DNA from: Paracentrotus lividus
Lineage: Eukaryota; Echinodermata; Echinoidea; Camarodonta; Echinidae
Assembly: GCA_940671915.1 (NCBI GenBank)
Contig: CALNVZ010002974.1
Coordinates: 46,708,040-46,772,039, forward strand
Length of the DNA stretch: 64,000 nt
Direction of reading: 5' to 3'
Position numbers and translations under genes: made by a program. Under the pieces are notes generated by a model. The model was not told where the DNA came from, did not search any database, and saw only the letters and a program-made list of their open reading frames with translations. Positions 12,101 to 24,316 of the stretch are shown piece by piece (the stretch's first letter is position 1; every line of letters starts with the position of its first letter).

Positions 12101-15100
12101 GCTGAGAAAGACATGGAGGCTGCTTGGTCATCGGGTTGAGCGTAGAAGATGTACACACTGTTGCCCATTTGCTGATGTCTCTTTATCTAAGGATTAAATT
12201 AGGATGCCATTAAAGACATGATGCTCAGCCGATGATACTGTCTGTATAAGGCCATATATGAATTCACATGTTTTCATATCATTACACAAAACTATGTTTG
12301 CAATTAAGACAATTACTCAATTGAATATGAGATATTTATATATTTATTGTAAAAGCTATAACTGTTATTAAACTAAGATGAATGTATTAATGCATTGCAA
12401 TAGATCTTCATTTCAAATTGACTAAATATAAAATAATAAATAAATATTTAGGTGTTTATTTATTTAATCATCAGTTGAGAATGAGAAGGGCTATTTTAAA
12501 GTCAAATTGTCGTTAAAAGAATCCAATTTTTGGAACCTTGTAAAAAAAAATCAACAATTCCAGCTTTAACATATTGTCAATATCTCATTACAAAAATTAT
12601 CAAATAAAAAAAAATAATAAAAAAAACTATGGGAACAAAACAATATTGTATGCATAACTCAACATCACCAGAAATCAAATTAGGGCCCCCTCAATATCAA
12701 GTGATAATATGTTAAGTGGTAAGTTGAATAAGACATAGTGGCCATCAACTATTGAACTAGTCTAGCAATTGAAATATTGTTTGCATACAGAGAAATTATA
12801 ATTTCACTAAAGAGCTTCTACTAATTAAGGAAATAACTAGGTCATGTAGTATGTGGGACAGCTTTGATTGGCAGATGGTATATTACACAGGAAATACCAA
12901 GGATGTGCAATTCACACAGGTATGGGTGATATCTACACAAGCAATTATGTAACAATGGCAAGCTTGTTGATTACAGGATGGAAGACATCTACAAGAAATA
13001 TTTCAGGAGTAAATATCATGCCAAAAATTTGTGAACAAGGAGAAATGTAATTACCTACAAATTTCCCACTATGAATTAATGGTGGTATCTCACTTCAAGG
13101 AGACATGTCCATGCCGGAAAAGAAAATATCGTCTCTCAATGACAAGTTTCAAAACCGTCTTCATACCATTTCAAAACCATCTCAAAATAGTCCCAAATCC
13201 ATCTCAAAGTAGTTTCTGCGATTCCTGCGATTCATGAAACCTTGCGGGGACTGAGGAGACGTCTCCGCGACAAGTTTCAAAACCGTCTCCAAGCCATTTC
13301 AAAACCATCTCAAAGTAGTTTCCACGAAGTGAGATACCACCACACCCCTAGGTGAAGGTTTTCTTTAGCTGGTGGATCGGCCAATTGAAAATGACATTGA
13401 AATCATGCTTCCATGAAGCAAATATCATACATGTCTCCAAGAATATGACTGTATATAATTATTATTAACATTAAACAAATTTAATCTAGATTAATCAACT
13501 TGGAGAAAATTCTATAAAGATGTTGTAGTCAAGTAATTCAACTGTGATACAATCACCTGTTAGAGACAAGAAATAATTATAATTTCACTCAATGCAAGTG
13601 GTTCAGCACCAAATGGTTAGGCCTTATGTACTTCTTTAATCGTCCCATCCAAATAGCAGAAAATTAGAAATTCCAATATTCCAAAGGCTCTGTAGGCCTT
13701 TATTACTGCACAATTTTTCTCTATAAAATCTTACCCTTGTATCTTTAGTGAATCCGAGCACTTGCATGACTTTGCCAGGTTTCTTGTAATCCATATTCTT
13801 CTTATCCTCCTCCGAGATTGGAATGATGTCATTACCATAGCGATAACCTGCAAGAGACATCAGAAGTGAAATTTGATACACGTATCTTGATATAAATTCT
13901 TGACATATTAAAAATCATGAAGCAACATCTTATAACAAATTTGACAACTCCAATATTGTGACATGCAGTTTTTATTTCTTGAATGCTTTGCACCAATTTA
14001 TGGCAACGCAACTACAGCAAGACACATTTAAATCTCTTTTTGGTCTATTGAAAAGCATAGAGACTTCATAATAAAAAAAAATACAAAAATGAAATACTAT
14101 CACAAATCTTACCTTCCACTTGATCCTCTTTCTCCACTTCTGTTTCTTCATCATCATTGAGATGTTGAGATCGAATGGTCTGTGGAGCAAACTCTCGAGC
14201 ACCTTTCTGGAAAGTGGACTTCCAGCTTTTAGCAGCAGCTTCTTTCACCTATTCAAACAGGACAATGATATATTTTAATTTCAATGTAATCATAGAAATA
14301 ATATTTTAAGATATCTGCTGAAACTGGGAGCTCTGACGCAATATTCTACATTGAAAGAGCTACATCTAGACCAGGAATTGATAAAAAAAACATACCAGTT
14401 AAATTCCCTTTTACTGGGTCTATGACACTTGCTCCGTGGTAAATCCCTAACACCCTAACATCAACTGGCTTTAGTCTCAAACTTAACTCTATACCTAACC
14501 CTTACATTGAACTGAACATAAAAATCTATTCAAACATTAAAGGGATTGGGCAACTTCCATAAGACAAGTGCAATTAGATCAAAATAAATGAAATTATATT
14601 GCTCTGATAGTAAAAACAAACCAATAAAAGTTTCTGATCAATTGACAGTCATTTACTATCTTAAAATAGTGAAAACAAACGAGGCTAAGCATACGGCCGA
14701 GCATGAGTTAATCTACTACCGCTCTCTTGCGAGCTTATCAGCCCAGTCGGGATGGGGTCTTCACGACAGAAAATGTGGTGAACAATGTGCTGTGTTGAAA
14801 TGCATGTGGTTTGAAAAGCGTCTAGTAACGTTTTTGAAAATTTGATTACGAAATCGTAGATATCTCAAAGTAAAGCGAGCAATTGGCCTGCAACTTTGAA
14901 GAGATGCCATACTGACCTATGTGTTTATAATCATGTTGGCAAAATGAGCTAAATTGAATAAATTGCCATTTGAATATCATTCAATGTCACTGCATCCCTT
15001 CAACTCTTAACCTTATATCTCAGATACAATAATGCCCGAAACATTTGTTGCCGGAGCAAAATATTGATTCCCTTCTTTGATTTGCCAGGAAATAGGAAAT

Positions 15101-18100
15101 GATACGAACATTTCAACGTAATCTTAAAACCTACTTTGAGATATCCTGAGACTGGTATCTTGAGATCCCCTCCTATTTCCAGATTAACCTTCCAGGGTGT
15201 AGGCCTCACTGCTCTCTTCTCAAACATGGTCACGGCTGGTATAACCTCCCTGTCAAACATAGAAACAGCAATAGGAGCTAAATAAAAGCTACAATTGTTA
15301 TTCTAAAGGTAATTTTTTTCTGAAATTTGAAAGTTTTGCACCAAATTACGGTCTGTCCTTCATTATAAGACCAAAAACTTTAGGACAAGTGAACTTTTTA
15401 ACGAACGAACCTTTGGAAAAGAGGAAGACCATATGTAAAAGAAAAATATATGTGCAAGTGGTTTTCATTACTGGTTTCTGATTAATTTTATTGAAAAATA
15501 TAAATGAAATGGTAAAATTTTGATGTAATTGTCAAGCCAACTCCTTCCATTATACAAAACTCAGAGAAGCCCATTCAGTTCAGGTTTAACCTGTTGGAGA
15601 CGAGCTGATTTGGCTATATCACACATTTCCCATAGACCTCAGCCCGAATATATTCGGGCTCAGTCCCCAACAGGTTAAAATAAATAACAAATTAAGAAAA
15701 ATTATCACCAAGAGGATATATTCATGATCTGACAGAGTGATAATATAATTTTCAACAGATTTCTAAATGGAGTTCATTATGTTCAACTTGAAGAGTACTC
15801 AGAATTGGGTTGAATATAATGCACAGACTCAATTAATAGGTTGGGTATACTCTTCCCAGCAAAATGAATGCACATCCCTTAACACTGTCAATAAAGTGCA
15901 GAACCATCCCTACAAGGCATTCATCAAAATAAATTCTTTCAAGAATGTGGATTGAAACAGGAAATAGAATAAGGCTTACTCGAATGAGTAAATAGCTCCA
16001 TTGACTTCTTCTACAATGTTCATGACCATTCTCTCTCCAGCCCTCTGCTGAGGAGTCTTCTCTTTCCTTGACCCTCGACCTCTGCTTGTTGATGGCTGAT
16101 CATGGGCATCATCCCCACCACCTCCATTATCTGTATCATCAAACTGAAGTCCACTGTATTAGGAAGAAAAAATAATTTAATCTGAATATCCAGAGTTAAA
16201 GTTATTAAAATATCAATCTTTGAAGGTTTATCAACTTTGACTGACCTAAAGAAACAAAGTGCAGTGACTAAAAAAGTTTACCTAGGCTATCTAATGTAGA
16301 CATCTTTTGTCCATTTTCATTGTTTAAGTGGGTACCACAGTGTCTACTAGTGTAAGTTTTGTATTGTGACAAAATAAACTGTATTGGGTCATTCCATGCC
16401 AATTCACCCAATGGGTTACACCCTACCGTCTCAGAATTTGCTCAAATTTGGTACACATAAAGTTTAACCATTACCTTCCATGAAACAAAAAAAATTAGCG
16501 TAAACGGTCCGTCGGTTTCCGAGCAATGGCCTGCCCTTTTTGATTCGTTTTGGCAAAAATGGGTGTGACCTTCCATTTCAACGGCACAATGCGCCTGAAC
16601 TGGTTGACCAATTTTTGTGAAACTGGTACCATTCAAAAGGAAATTCAAAAGAGAATTCAAAATGGTATCAAAAATATTATTGGAGCAATTTAAAGTGCTA
16701 TGACCTTTGACCTTTCCCTTACCTTGATTTTGACCCCCAGACAAATAATATTTTTACTTGATTTTTACGTATGTTGATTGTCAGTATAATATTAACATAA
16801 CATGTAAATATCTAGGATGATATTTTATTTCTTCACCTTTAAAAACTCTTTTTAATGTAATTTTCAAATTTACTGTTCCCCCACAATAGTGATATTTGTG
16901 TGTAATGTGTGTACAAGTCTCCATTATAGGCTTACTGAATACTTCCAAACTGAAGTTAAATTACATTCAATTAAAACAGGAAACTAAACATTTCAGGTAA
17001 TAAAGGAAACATTAAACACAATGATAATGGTATACATGTACGTAGACTCCATTTACTTATGAATAGAGACATTGTTTAGCCCTTTTGATTGGAGTGCAAT
17101 AGGTATACATACAAATCATCAGAAATCTGCGGTTTTGACAGAAACAAAATGCTTCCTACATGTAGTCAGCTCTACTGTCCCAAACTGGATACATCCTTGA
17201 GATCTTTGAAGCATCAGCAACAGATATGGAACACATTATGCATTTGATTGTAATGTTACTTCAGTTTGAAAGTATTCATGTATAATGTTGTCTTGTACAC
17301 ACATTACCAACAAATATCAGTATGTGGACGGTAACAGTAACTTTGAAAATTATATTAAAAAGAGTTTTTAAAGGTGAAGAAATAAAATATCATCCTAGAT
17401 ATTTACATGTTATGTTAATATTATACTGACAATTAACATACATAAAAATCAAGTAAAAATATTATTCATCTGGGGGTCAAAATCAAGGTTAAAGGAAAGG
17501 TCAAAGGTCATAGCACTTTAAATTGCTCAATAATATTTTTGATACCATTTTTGAATTCCTATTTGAATTTCTTTTGAATGGTACCAGTTTCACAAAAATT
17601 GGTCAACCAGTTCAGGCGCATTGTGCCGTTGAAATGGAAGGTCACACCCATTTTTCCAAAACGAATCAAAAAGGGCGGCCATAGCTCGGAAACCGACTGA
17701 CCGTTTACGCTAATTTTTTTTGTTTCATGGGAAGGTAATGTTAAACTTTATGTGTACCAAATTTGAGCAAATTCTGAGATGAAGGGTGCAAAATTGCACT
17801 TTCATGTGGTGAATTGGCATGGAATGACCCTATTGTTAGGTGTCTAACATGGTGGCTTTAGTAAAATATATCAACTTATGGATGGTCATTTATGAATCAA
17901 AATAGAAATTAATAGCAATATTAACTGCAAATCATATTTATTGAAGCAATGATTAAAAACACCCTAAAGAGAAATATTTTCACCCGTAATGAACTGAATT
18001 GTCAAATGTGTATTTAAATTAATCAGCCATTCTTCCTTAATTTGGTACCGATTTTTTAATGTTATTCTCCATAAATGAAGAATACCTTGCCAGTTTACCG

Positions 18101-21100
18101 ACACTTTCCATTGCCACTATCAAGATTTCAACTATTGGTACTGCTTTCCTTTAAACTGTTCAATTTATGAGCAATAAACAGAAATAGAAATAAAATAAAT
18201 TCCAATTGTCAGTGTTTTGCTTTTTCTTCTTAGATTGCAATTTATTGCAAAATCTTGTCACAAGAGCTGTTTACAACTATATATCAATACATGGCTAACA
18301 AATAACTGTGATGAAAGCTCACATCATGTTAACTTCTGTCTTCATGGCTTTGAGGCTTTCAGTCACATTTTGCAGTTTATCATCAGCAAACTCTCCACCA
18401 AGATCGGAGAAAAGGATGATACACGGTTCGTTGTGAACTTGACGACTTGTTCTGAAATAGCGGTGTGGATCATGTCCATGGCTACAATCAAAGCATCCAC
18501 GACTGCCAACAGAGAAGAAGTGTATGGTCAAGGATCAGACTGATAATCACATACACAACAGAGTCCTCTCCAAAGTTGTGTGGAATACATTAATCAACTA
18601 TTTTGAGTACTCAATACATGTCCCTCCAACTTTCACATATATGCTCTTGATCTGAATAACTAAAATGACTGAACTCTTTGTACAATAGTTCTTCTAGTAC
18701 GGACCCACACATTGTAGGGGAGAGTGGGGTTAGTTGGAACACGGGGTTAGTTGAAACGTTATAATTTTCTTGAACGTCTATAAATATATTTATGCAAATC
18801 AACCCTCAGGTTGTTGCTACTAGCAACTGCCATCCACCATGTTTTAGACAGCACACATGCTTTAAGCCTCGTGAAGTTAGAAAGCAATGTTTGTTTTTTC
18901 ACCTTCTGAGTAAATTTTGTCACTTTTACAAATGTTTCATTATCTCAGAGAAGATCATAAATTAAGTTGGCCAGTTTTTGATTATAACAAACAGTTATAC
19001 CAAGCTACAAAACAAGGTTAAATATAGGGCATGTTGTTGTCCCTCTTTTGTGCTGTAAGCTTACAAATGTCAAATGGGCCTCTGGGGTTAGTTGGAACAT
19101 TTTGAACGGGGTTAGTTGGAACATGTACTAAGTAAATTGGTTTCAGCTGAATAAAAAAATAAAAATCATATAATACAATGAAGCGTTCCGAAATATTCCT
19201 ATAAATGTATATTAGTGCACATTGGACAATTTTATTTTGGTTTAAACAAAATAAACCCCTCACAAAAAGTTTCGCAAATCGACTTTGGGCCAAGATAACT
19301 TTTCAGGTACGTTTTAGTTATTCCTGAGTTTCATACCATTGGAAAGATAATTTATTCCCCTTTTGATTGACATCCTATTTGTAATATGATTTTATCATGC
19401 TTCAATGCACAGAATATCAGAATATAGAGAAAAGTAAAAAGTCAAATGTTGTAAAATGCATTTTTATTGATCACATTGAAGTTCCGCAACTTCACTTTAG
19501 GTCCTGATAACTTTGGGGATATTTTCTAATTTTTATTGAATTTTATACCATTGTCAAGTTAATTTATTCCTTTCTTGGTTGATACCTTATTTTTCAGGGT
19601 GATGTCATGCCTGTGTCCACAGAACCCCTCAATACCACTTGAATACATGACAAAGCCAAAGATAATTTTCAGTTTAAATATCTGCAACACAACACTGAAC
19701 CTTGACACATTTTAATGTGGGGGTTTAATCATTGTCAATTTTTATAGCATTAAAAAGTTCATTTATTCTTCTTTTTATTGATACCCTATTTGCAATAGTA
19801 ACATTATATTTGAATGCACATAACTCACGAATATAATGCAAAGTAAAAAGTGAAAAGTTGCGAAATGCATTGTTACTGCTCGCAACAGACAATAATACTC
19901 ACAATAGGCATTCAATTTGCAACATTTAACTTCTGACTTGTCCTAACATTCAGGTGTTCTGTCCATGCAGGAACAACACTATCGTTACAATTAGGGTGTC
20001 ATTGAAAAGAGGAATAAATTATCTTGACAATGGTCTAAAATTCAATACAAATTAGAAAATACCCCGAAAGTTATCAGAGCCTAAAGTCGAGTTGCGGAAC
20101 TTCGCTTTGATAAATGCATTTTGCAACATTTCACTTTTTACTTTTCTCCATATTCTGATATTCTGTGCATTGAAGCATGACATAATCATTACAAGTAGGA
20201 TATCAATAAAAAGGGGAATAAATTATCTTTCCAATGGTATGAATATCAGGAATAACTAAAGCGTACCTGAAAAGTTATCATGGCCCAAAGTCTATTTGCG
20301 AAACTTTTTGTGAGGGGTTTATATTGCAGAATGCTACTTCACAGGACTTCAGAATATCTGTATCTGAGTGGATGCTATCAAGTGTAATAAAACATGAAGT
20401 TAAAAAAAAAATGAACACCAATCTTTAATATTTTAATTGGAACCAATAAAGCAAGTTAGCTGAATGCATGCAATAATGTTGCAGGTATTTTAAATATAAT
20501 TTTATATGATATAATGCACAATGTTTCAACTTACCCCATACCTTGTTCCAACTAACCCCGTGTCTGGGGTTAGTTGGAACACTTGACATGGACTTGTTGA
20601 AGATGGATTTTTCCCGGAACCATCACTAAGTTTAAGAATTTTATGGGGTACATTTGTAGCATACAGATATACATGTACACACAACTTGATTGTTTATTGT
20701 TTCTTGAAATAAATCCGCTTTTGTTTTATGGCCATTTTTGTGAAAAATGTTCCATATAGCCCCGCTCTCCCCTACCTTGTAGTCAACTTGAGTTCGGTCA
20801 GTCACTAAGTTAGTAAATCTTTATTTTTTTTTTTACCCTTTGACTCCCTGATATCCTCAAGTAAAATTATACTCTTTTTTTTTAAAGGTATGGCAGGACG
20901 TTATTTTTTGTTGCATTTATATTGAGATAGTGATATTTCATTCACTGGACTCAAAATTCCAAGATCATATAAGAACATTACAGTGCAAACTGCCGTATTC
21001 ACATTATGTGATATACAGTTAAACCATAGAATTGTATGGATGATACTTTCACGAATTTTGCAAAGCGGCAAGATTCATGACAGTTTATGTCTACCCTGCA

Positions 21101-22050
21101 CTGAATGACAGTACAATACTGTACAAGTTTTTGATGGTCATCAATTCATAAAAGTTTCCAGGCCACAGGCTCCAATTTGCAAATGTCAACAATGTTTCTG
21201 GTTTAGTATTACTCTTGATTGAAAAAACAAAAACAAATTATAAATAAAGGATACAGTCTCCTGACACATTGCTTGGTTGGACGTTGTCTCTAACATGTTG
21301 AATAAGATCAAGGTCGGCCAACCTGAAGGGTCGTTCCACGTTATGTTGTCATAATCCAACGTATTTGCAGATCCGGGTGTGCCGTACAAGAGCAAGGCAA
21401 TTGCATCTTTAGACTCTGCGAACACCTATAAAAATATGAAAGAAATTTTAACACTCTGAGAGGTAAAGAGTGTATGAAATGAAGACACAAAATACTTGAT
21501 TTTGTTAAATGATAACCATTAAAATTTGTATGAAACTGCAGACTATTTTGTATCATGTATCTATAGATAGTTTTAGTTTTACTGCTGTTTTGAGAATCTT
21601 AAGGAAAGAACATTAAAACAGTAGAAAATTGTATATGGTATTCCGAGTATGAGCATTGGGATCCTGAGAAAAGTCATTTTATCCCAAAGAGCTGCCTGTT
21701 GTGTGTGGTACATGACTTGTATCACAAGGTAGTAAGGTACAGGTCAAGTCCCTAACATATCAATTACATCCTTAAGACAGAACATTGATATGTCTAAATC
21801 TGAAACATTAAGGTGAAGTAAATGACGGACCAAATGTGCAAAACCTATAAGAAGAGAATAGTATTATTATCACTATCATCATTGATGCTGTGATTGTTGT
21901 TGTCATACAATACCTTTCTCTGTAGAATCATGGTGATGACATCTTTTTGCTGTCTCCAGGGTTGTACAATGGCCAGGAGCAGCTTGGTTCATAGATGGAC
22001 CAACATCCAAATAATCACAATGGCTTCCTGAAAGAAATATGGACAAAATT

Positions 22051-22114
<64 letters not shown>

Positions 22115-24022
22115 GGGGGGGGTGGGATTTCGAACCCAGGACCTCTGGATTACTAGACCAGCGTCATAACCACTAGACCACCGGAGTGCCCGTAGCGATT
22201 AAGGGTCAAAGCATCCCATATACATGAATATCAAACGTAAAGGAATTTACGCCGTTGGGATGTTAAATAGACAAGTAATTTATTCCTTTGTCTTCAACGG
22301 TAGAAACCGTGTTGGTAGAAACACACACAACCTTTTGTGTGATGAATTTGAAACCAGACAGCTAAAAACTGCCCGGGCGGGATTCAATCCACGACATCTG
22401 GATTGCTAGACCAGCGTCCTAATCGCTACGGGCACTCCGGTGGTCGAGTGGTTATGACATTGGTCTAGCATTCCAGAAGTCATGGGGTCGAATCCCGCCC
22501 GGGCAGCCTATGTTTTTTCATAGCTGTCTGGTTTCCACATACAGCTGCAAACCATCATCAGTCAGTACTTTTCTGCATTGACTTTTAATTATGTGTTTTC
22601 CTCCAAATTTTCGTGATATATTATGAAATAGTTACCACAATTCAATAATTTTTACCTTTTTAGCACCTTGCTTCTATGTTTAGCCGTAAGAGGTGGAATT
22701 TTGAACTTTGAAATGAAACACTATTTTGCTATGACGACGCCTGTATTATGCGAGTGCATATTTTGGCACCATTCACTTTAGCGCGTATTTTGCAGTGCGT
22801 AGCTTTATGAACCGCGTAGCTTTATGAACCCCTACCACTTACATGTAGCTAGCTCGCACACTATCGAGCAATGTAACTAGAACTTGCTCTGTGGTGATGC
22901 CGACTCTTGGTATTGGCCGAGTTGATCTGGGACGACTCTTTTAACAATATAGCAATTGCCGCACGCAGCCGCATACAAATCATAGTGAATGACGGCGCTC
23001 TGCAGTGAGGCTGTTTTGAAGGTAATTCTCCTGACGCGTGACGAGTGGTGAGTTTTTCTCCTTTTTTAGTGTTTTATTTTGTTTTTTTTCCAGGGCCTAG
23101 ATCTAGCTTAATTTATTATGGACTAGATCTATGCCGGTATGGAAGCACTGTAGAACATTTTCTACATCCTTTATGGACGCACTTGCCATAAAATTAAAAA
23201 CAGTGGGAAAAGTGGTTCATAAAAATATCAACCGAATATAAAGGACTTGGTTAACGAGGTCGATACGGAGTATCGACCTCGTAGCAGCAATGAGTGACAA
23301 AATCGAGATATGGTGAGAGTGCCCATGTCTGCGCACCCACATAAATGCGCGAATTTTATAGAACAAAACCCCTAGCTGATATCAACCTGCAATCTTAACC
23401 TCAACAATCCATTTTGATACAAAAAAGTGCAAAAAAAAATTGATTAAAAATGGTTTTCAGCAAGTTATATTTGCTACCCTGAAAATTTAAACCATTCTCA
23501 AAAAAAGAAAGTCAAAAACTTGCGCGCGCTTGATTTGCATGCAAAATGAGTTTAAATAGTGCGCAGACATGAGCACTATTCAATTCTGGCTTTCTGCAAT
23601 ACAAAATGACAGCCCTTCGAAAAATCGTAAAAAAAAACATTGTTCTTGTACATTAATTCTTGAGATTTTTTGCTTCATTGATCAATAGAATATGAAGAAT
23701 GGAATAATATTGATGAATCTAAAAATAATCCTTTACTTTTTATTGAAATTGAGGTCAAATTTTAGGTGCGCAGACTTGGGCACCGCCATCATAATCATTA
23801 TAATAATGCCAACTCAGCTCCAAACCTCTACCCGACTCTAATTGAATGCGGCATTACATGTTCACAATGCATACAAATAATCATTTCCGTATATTACGAC
23901 AATGCACACACAAGAAATAAGAAACAAACAGGTCTAGATCTAACTAATTTATAAATTGGGTGTAAAATAAAAAGACTACAGCTATCATAATTATTCATAC
24001 TCACCTTTTCTTTGCTTCCCAT
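5856..24022 (-). CDS. XRCC5: Ku80 / XRCC5, full-length 19-exon gene (with four apparent indels)
   Basis: Ku80 pairs with Ku70 to form the ring that loads on DNA double-strand ends and recruits DNA-PKcs in non-homologous end joining in the nucleus. Exons on the minus strand, in transcript order: 24005-24022, 21914-22027, 21255-21425, 18323-18502, 15980-16153, 15135-15249, 14113-14248, 13735-13847, 11986-12186, 11204-11294, 10791-10851, 10245-10317, 9557-9750, 9012-9117, 8355-8427, 7611-7723, 6496-6592, 6240-6307, and 5889-5954 (or 5856-5954). All borders are GT...AG and the phases agree. The translation aligns along its length with vertebrate Ku80, e.g. VFAESKDAIALLLYGT, VDALIVAMDMI, YRYGNDIIPIS, CLMHRALNPNDPIPD. 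The sum is about 730 codons against 732 in human. ATG is chosen at 24022 (MGSKEK followed by GTGAGT). Exons 2-4 need four small indels to stay open; the rest read cleanly. Confidence 0.95.
6681..6837. mobile_element. Foldback MITE with GGACAACTACCCCC ends (Ku80 intron)
   Basis: The left end has GGACAACTACCCCCTG repeated after a CACAATTAC spacer. The right end is the complement (GGGGGTAATTGTCCAGGGGG, then TAGTTGTCC). Both arms carry the terminal unit twice. The unit resembles the minisatellite arms at 30242 and 32143. Confidence 0.7.
8077..8203. mobile_element. 127-bp MITE with TACAGTACCG ends (Ku80 intron)
   Basis: Terminal inverted repeats TACAGTACCG ... CGGTACTGTA continue inward through AGATCAACGTCACAG and TGATTGCAAT and their complements. 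TA at both ends suggests Tc1/mariner-type insertion. Confidence 0.7.
8807..8973 (+). repeat. (CAT)n microsatellite
   Basis: An imperfect trinucleotide tract interrupted by CAC and CGT units, in a Ku80 intron. It produces false His-, Ile-, Met- or Asp-rich reading frames on both strands. Confidence 0.9.
9557..16153 (-). CDS. XRCC5: Ku80 exons 5-13: end of vWA, Ku core beta-barrel and C-terminal arm
   Basis: These exons cover roughly residues 160-590. Exon 5 has a Gly/Asp-rich and basic stretch (DDTDNGGGGDD, then RGRGSRKEK) where vertebrate Ku80 has its variable linker. Exons 6-8 carry the entry to the core (EVIPAVTMFEKRAVRPTPW, EETEVEKEDQVEGYRYGND). Exons 9-10 give the barrel and bridge (MGNSVYIFYAQPDDQAA, VAIVRRAY, ALFYIELPFAEDIRMY). 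Exons 11-13 give the helical arm (EQLAAVDGLIDNMDLM, NPYTQRLCQ, CLMHRALNP). Every junction keeps phase. Two donors are slightly off consensus: GTTAGA after exon 9 and GTAGGT after exon 6. Confidence 0.93.
13081..13341. mobile_element. MITE, GGTGGTATCTCACTTC family, copy 1
   Basis: Perfect 16-bp terminal inverted repeats (GGTGGTATCTCACTTC and GAAGTGAGATACCACC). The interior has tandem GACAAGTTTCAAAACCGTCT-like units. It sits in the Ku80 intron between exons 8 and 9. Confidence 0.75.
15590..15674. mobile_element. 85-bp piggyBac-like MITE with TTAA duplication
   Basis: Ends CCTGTTGG and CCAACAGG, each bordered by TTAA (15586-15589 and 15675-15678), the target used by piggyBac. The interior contains a second hairpin, CCCGAATATATTCGGG. 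Confidence 0.72.
16386..17830. mobile_element. Long-arm inverted-repeat element with TATT duplication
   Basis: Ends GGGTCATTCCATGCC and the complement are bordered by TATT on both sides (16382-16385 and 17831-17834). The arms are about 480 bp each (to about 16868, and from about 17342) and highly similar, around a central region of about 470 bp. No transposase frame is visible. It lies between Ku80 exons 4 and 5. Confidence 0.82.
18323..24022 (-). CDS. XRCC5: Ku80 exons 1-4: von Willebrand A-like domain, frame broken
   Basis: These exons encode residues 1 to about 160, the start of the Ku vWA domain with the DVGPSMNQ segment in place of a classical MIDAS. Exon 2 (21914-22027) reads EAIVI in one frame, LDVGPSMNQAAPGHC in the next, and DVITMILQRK back in the first: one base lost near 22009, one A gained near 21945. 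Exon 3 (21255-21425) shifts after DYDNIT, where a G appears lost before VERPFRLADLDL. Exon 4 (18323-18502) shifts at a tandem AC duplication (18421-18424, GTGT on the coding strand) between KFTTNR and IILFSDLGGEF. Splice sites are intact. The exon 2 length (114) equals the expected 38 codons because its two indels cancel. Confidence 0.88.
18717..20772. mobile_element. MITE with GGGGAGAGTGGGGTTAG ends, host of a nested element
   Basis: The left end GGGGAGAGTGGGGTTAG and the complementary right end (AGCCCCGCTCTCCCC) are flanked by TA. The motif GGGGTTAGTTGGAAC recurs internally at 18734, 19084, 19108 and 20564, and inverted at 20544. The second element at 19252-20321 is inserted inside. Confidence 0.75.
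19252..20321. mobile_element. Nested inverted-repeat element made of degenerate repeated modules
   Basis: Ends TAAACCCCTCACAAAAAGTT and the complement. Each arm contains repeated modules of roughly 200 bases (a GATAACTTTT segment, a TACCATTG plus AATTTATTC segment, an AAAGTAAAAAGT segment, an ATGCATTTT segment). These appear about two and a half times in one direction, then reversed. No protein frame. Confidence 0.72.
22053..22112 (+). repeat. (GT)n microsatellite
   Basis: About 29 dinucleotide units followed by a G run, next to the tRNA-like SINE block and 26 bases upstream (transcript sense) of Ku80 exon 2. Confidence 0.92.
22124..22506. mobile_element. tRNA-derived SINE heads in inverted arrangement
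   Basis: Three tRNA-like segments with box A (TGGTCGAGTGGTTATGAC type) and box B (GGGTCGAATCCC type): two on the minus strand (about 22124-22198 and 22370-22425) and one on the plus strand (about 22431-22506). The junction TCGCTACGGGCACTCCGGTGG links the second and third head to head. Anticodon positions differ and no complete acceptor stems are evident, so these are SINE heads and not functional tRNAs. Confidence 0.65.
23311..23783. mobile_element. Probable inverted-repeat element, GTGCCCATGTCTGCGCACC ends
   Basis: GTGCCCATGTCTGCGCACC at the left and GGTGCGCAGACTTGGGCAC at the right face each other. An internal inverted copy lies at about 23558. A separate small palindrome, GAGGTCGATACGG / ATCGACCTC, lies at 23257. 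Confidence 0.55.
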
Positions 24023-24215
24023 GATTCAAAATCAATGCATCTAACAGTAAGCCGTTTCCAAACTTCAAAATTTCGGCCTAACGTTAGCCCTAATTAGTCG
24101 TGGACACGATCCTTGGTCGGAGTCGATATATGTTTTGCTGCCCTCTGTGGTTCATGTTTTTTTTTTATTTATCTTTTTTTAATTTATTTATTATTATTAC
24201 CTACTTTTTTATTTT

Positions 24216-24226
24216 ATATATATAGA

Positions 24227-24311
<85 letters not shown>
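24216..24311 (+). repeat. (TA)n microsatellite in the intergenic region
   Basis: About 95 bases of TA repeat with one GATC interruption, roughly 200 bases upstream of the Ku80 start codon. Confidence 0.93.
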
Positions 24312-24316
<5 letters not shown>

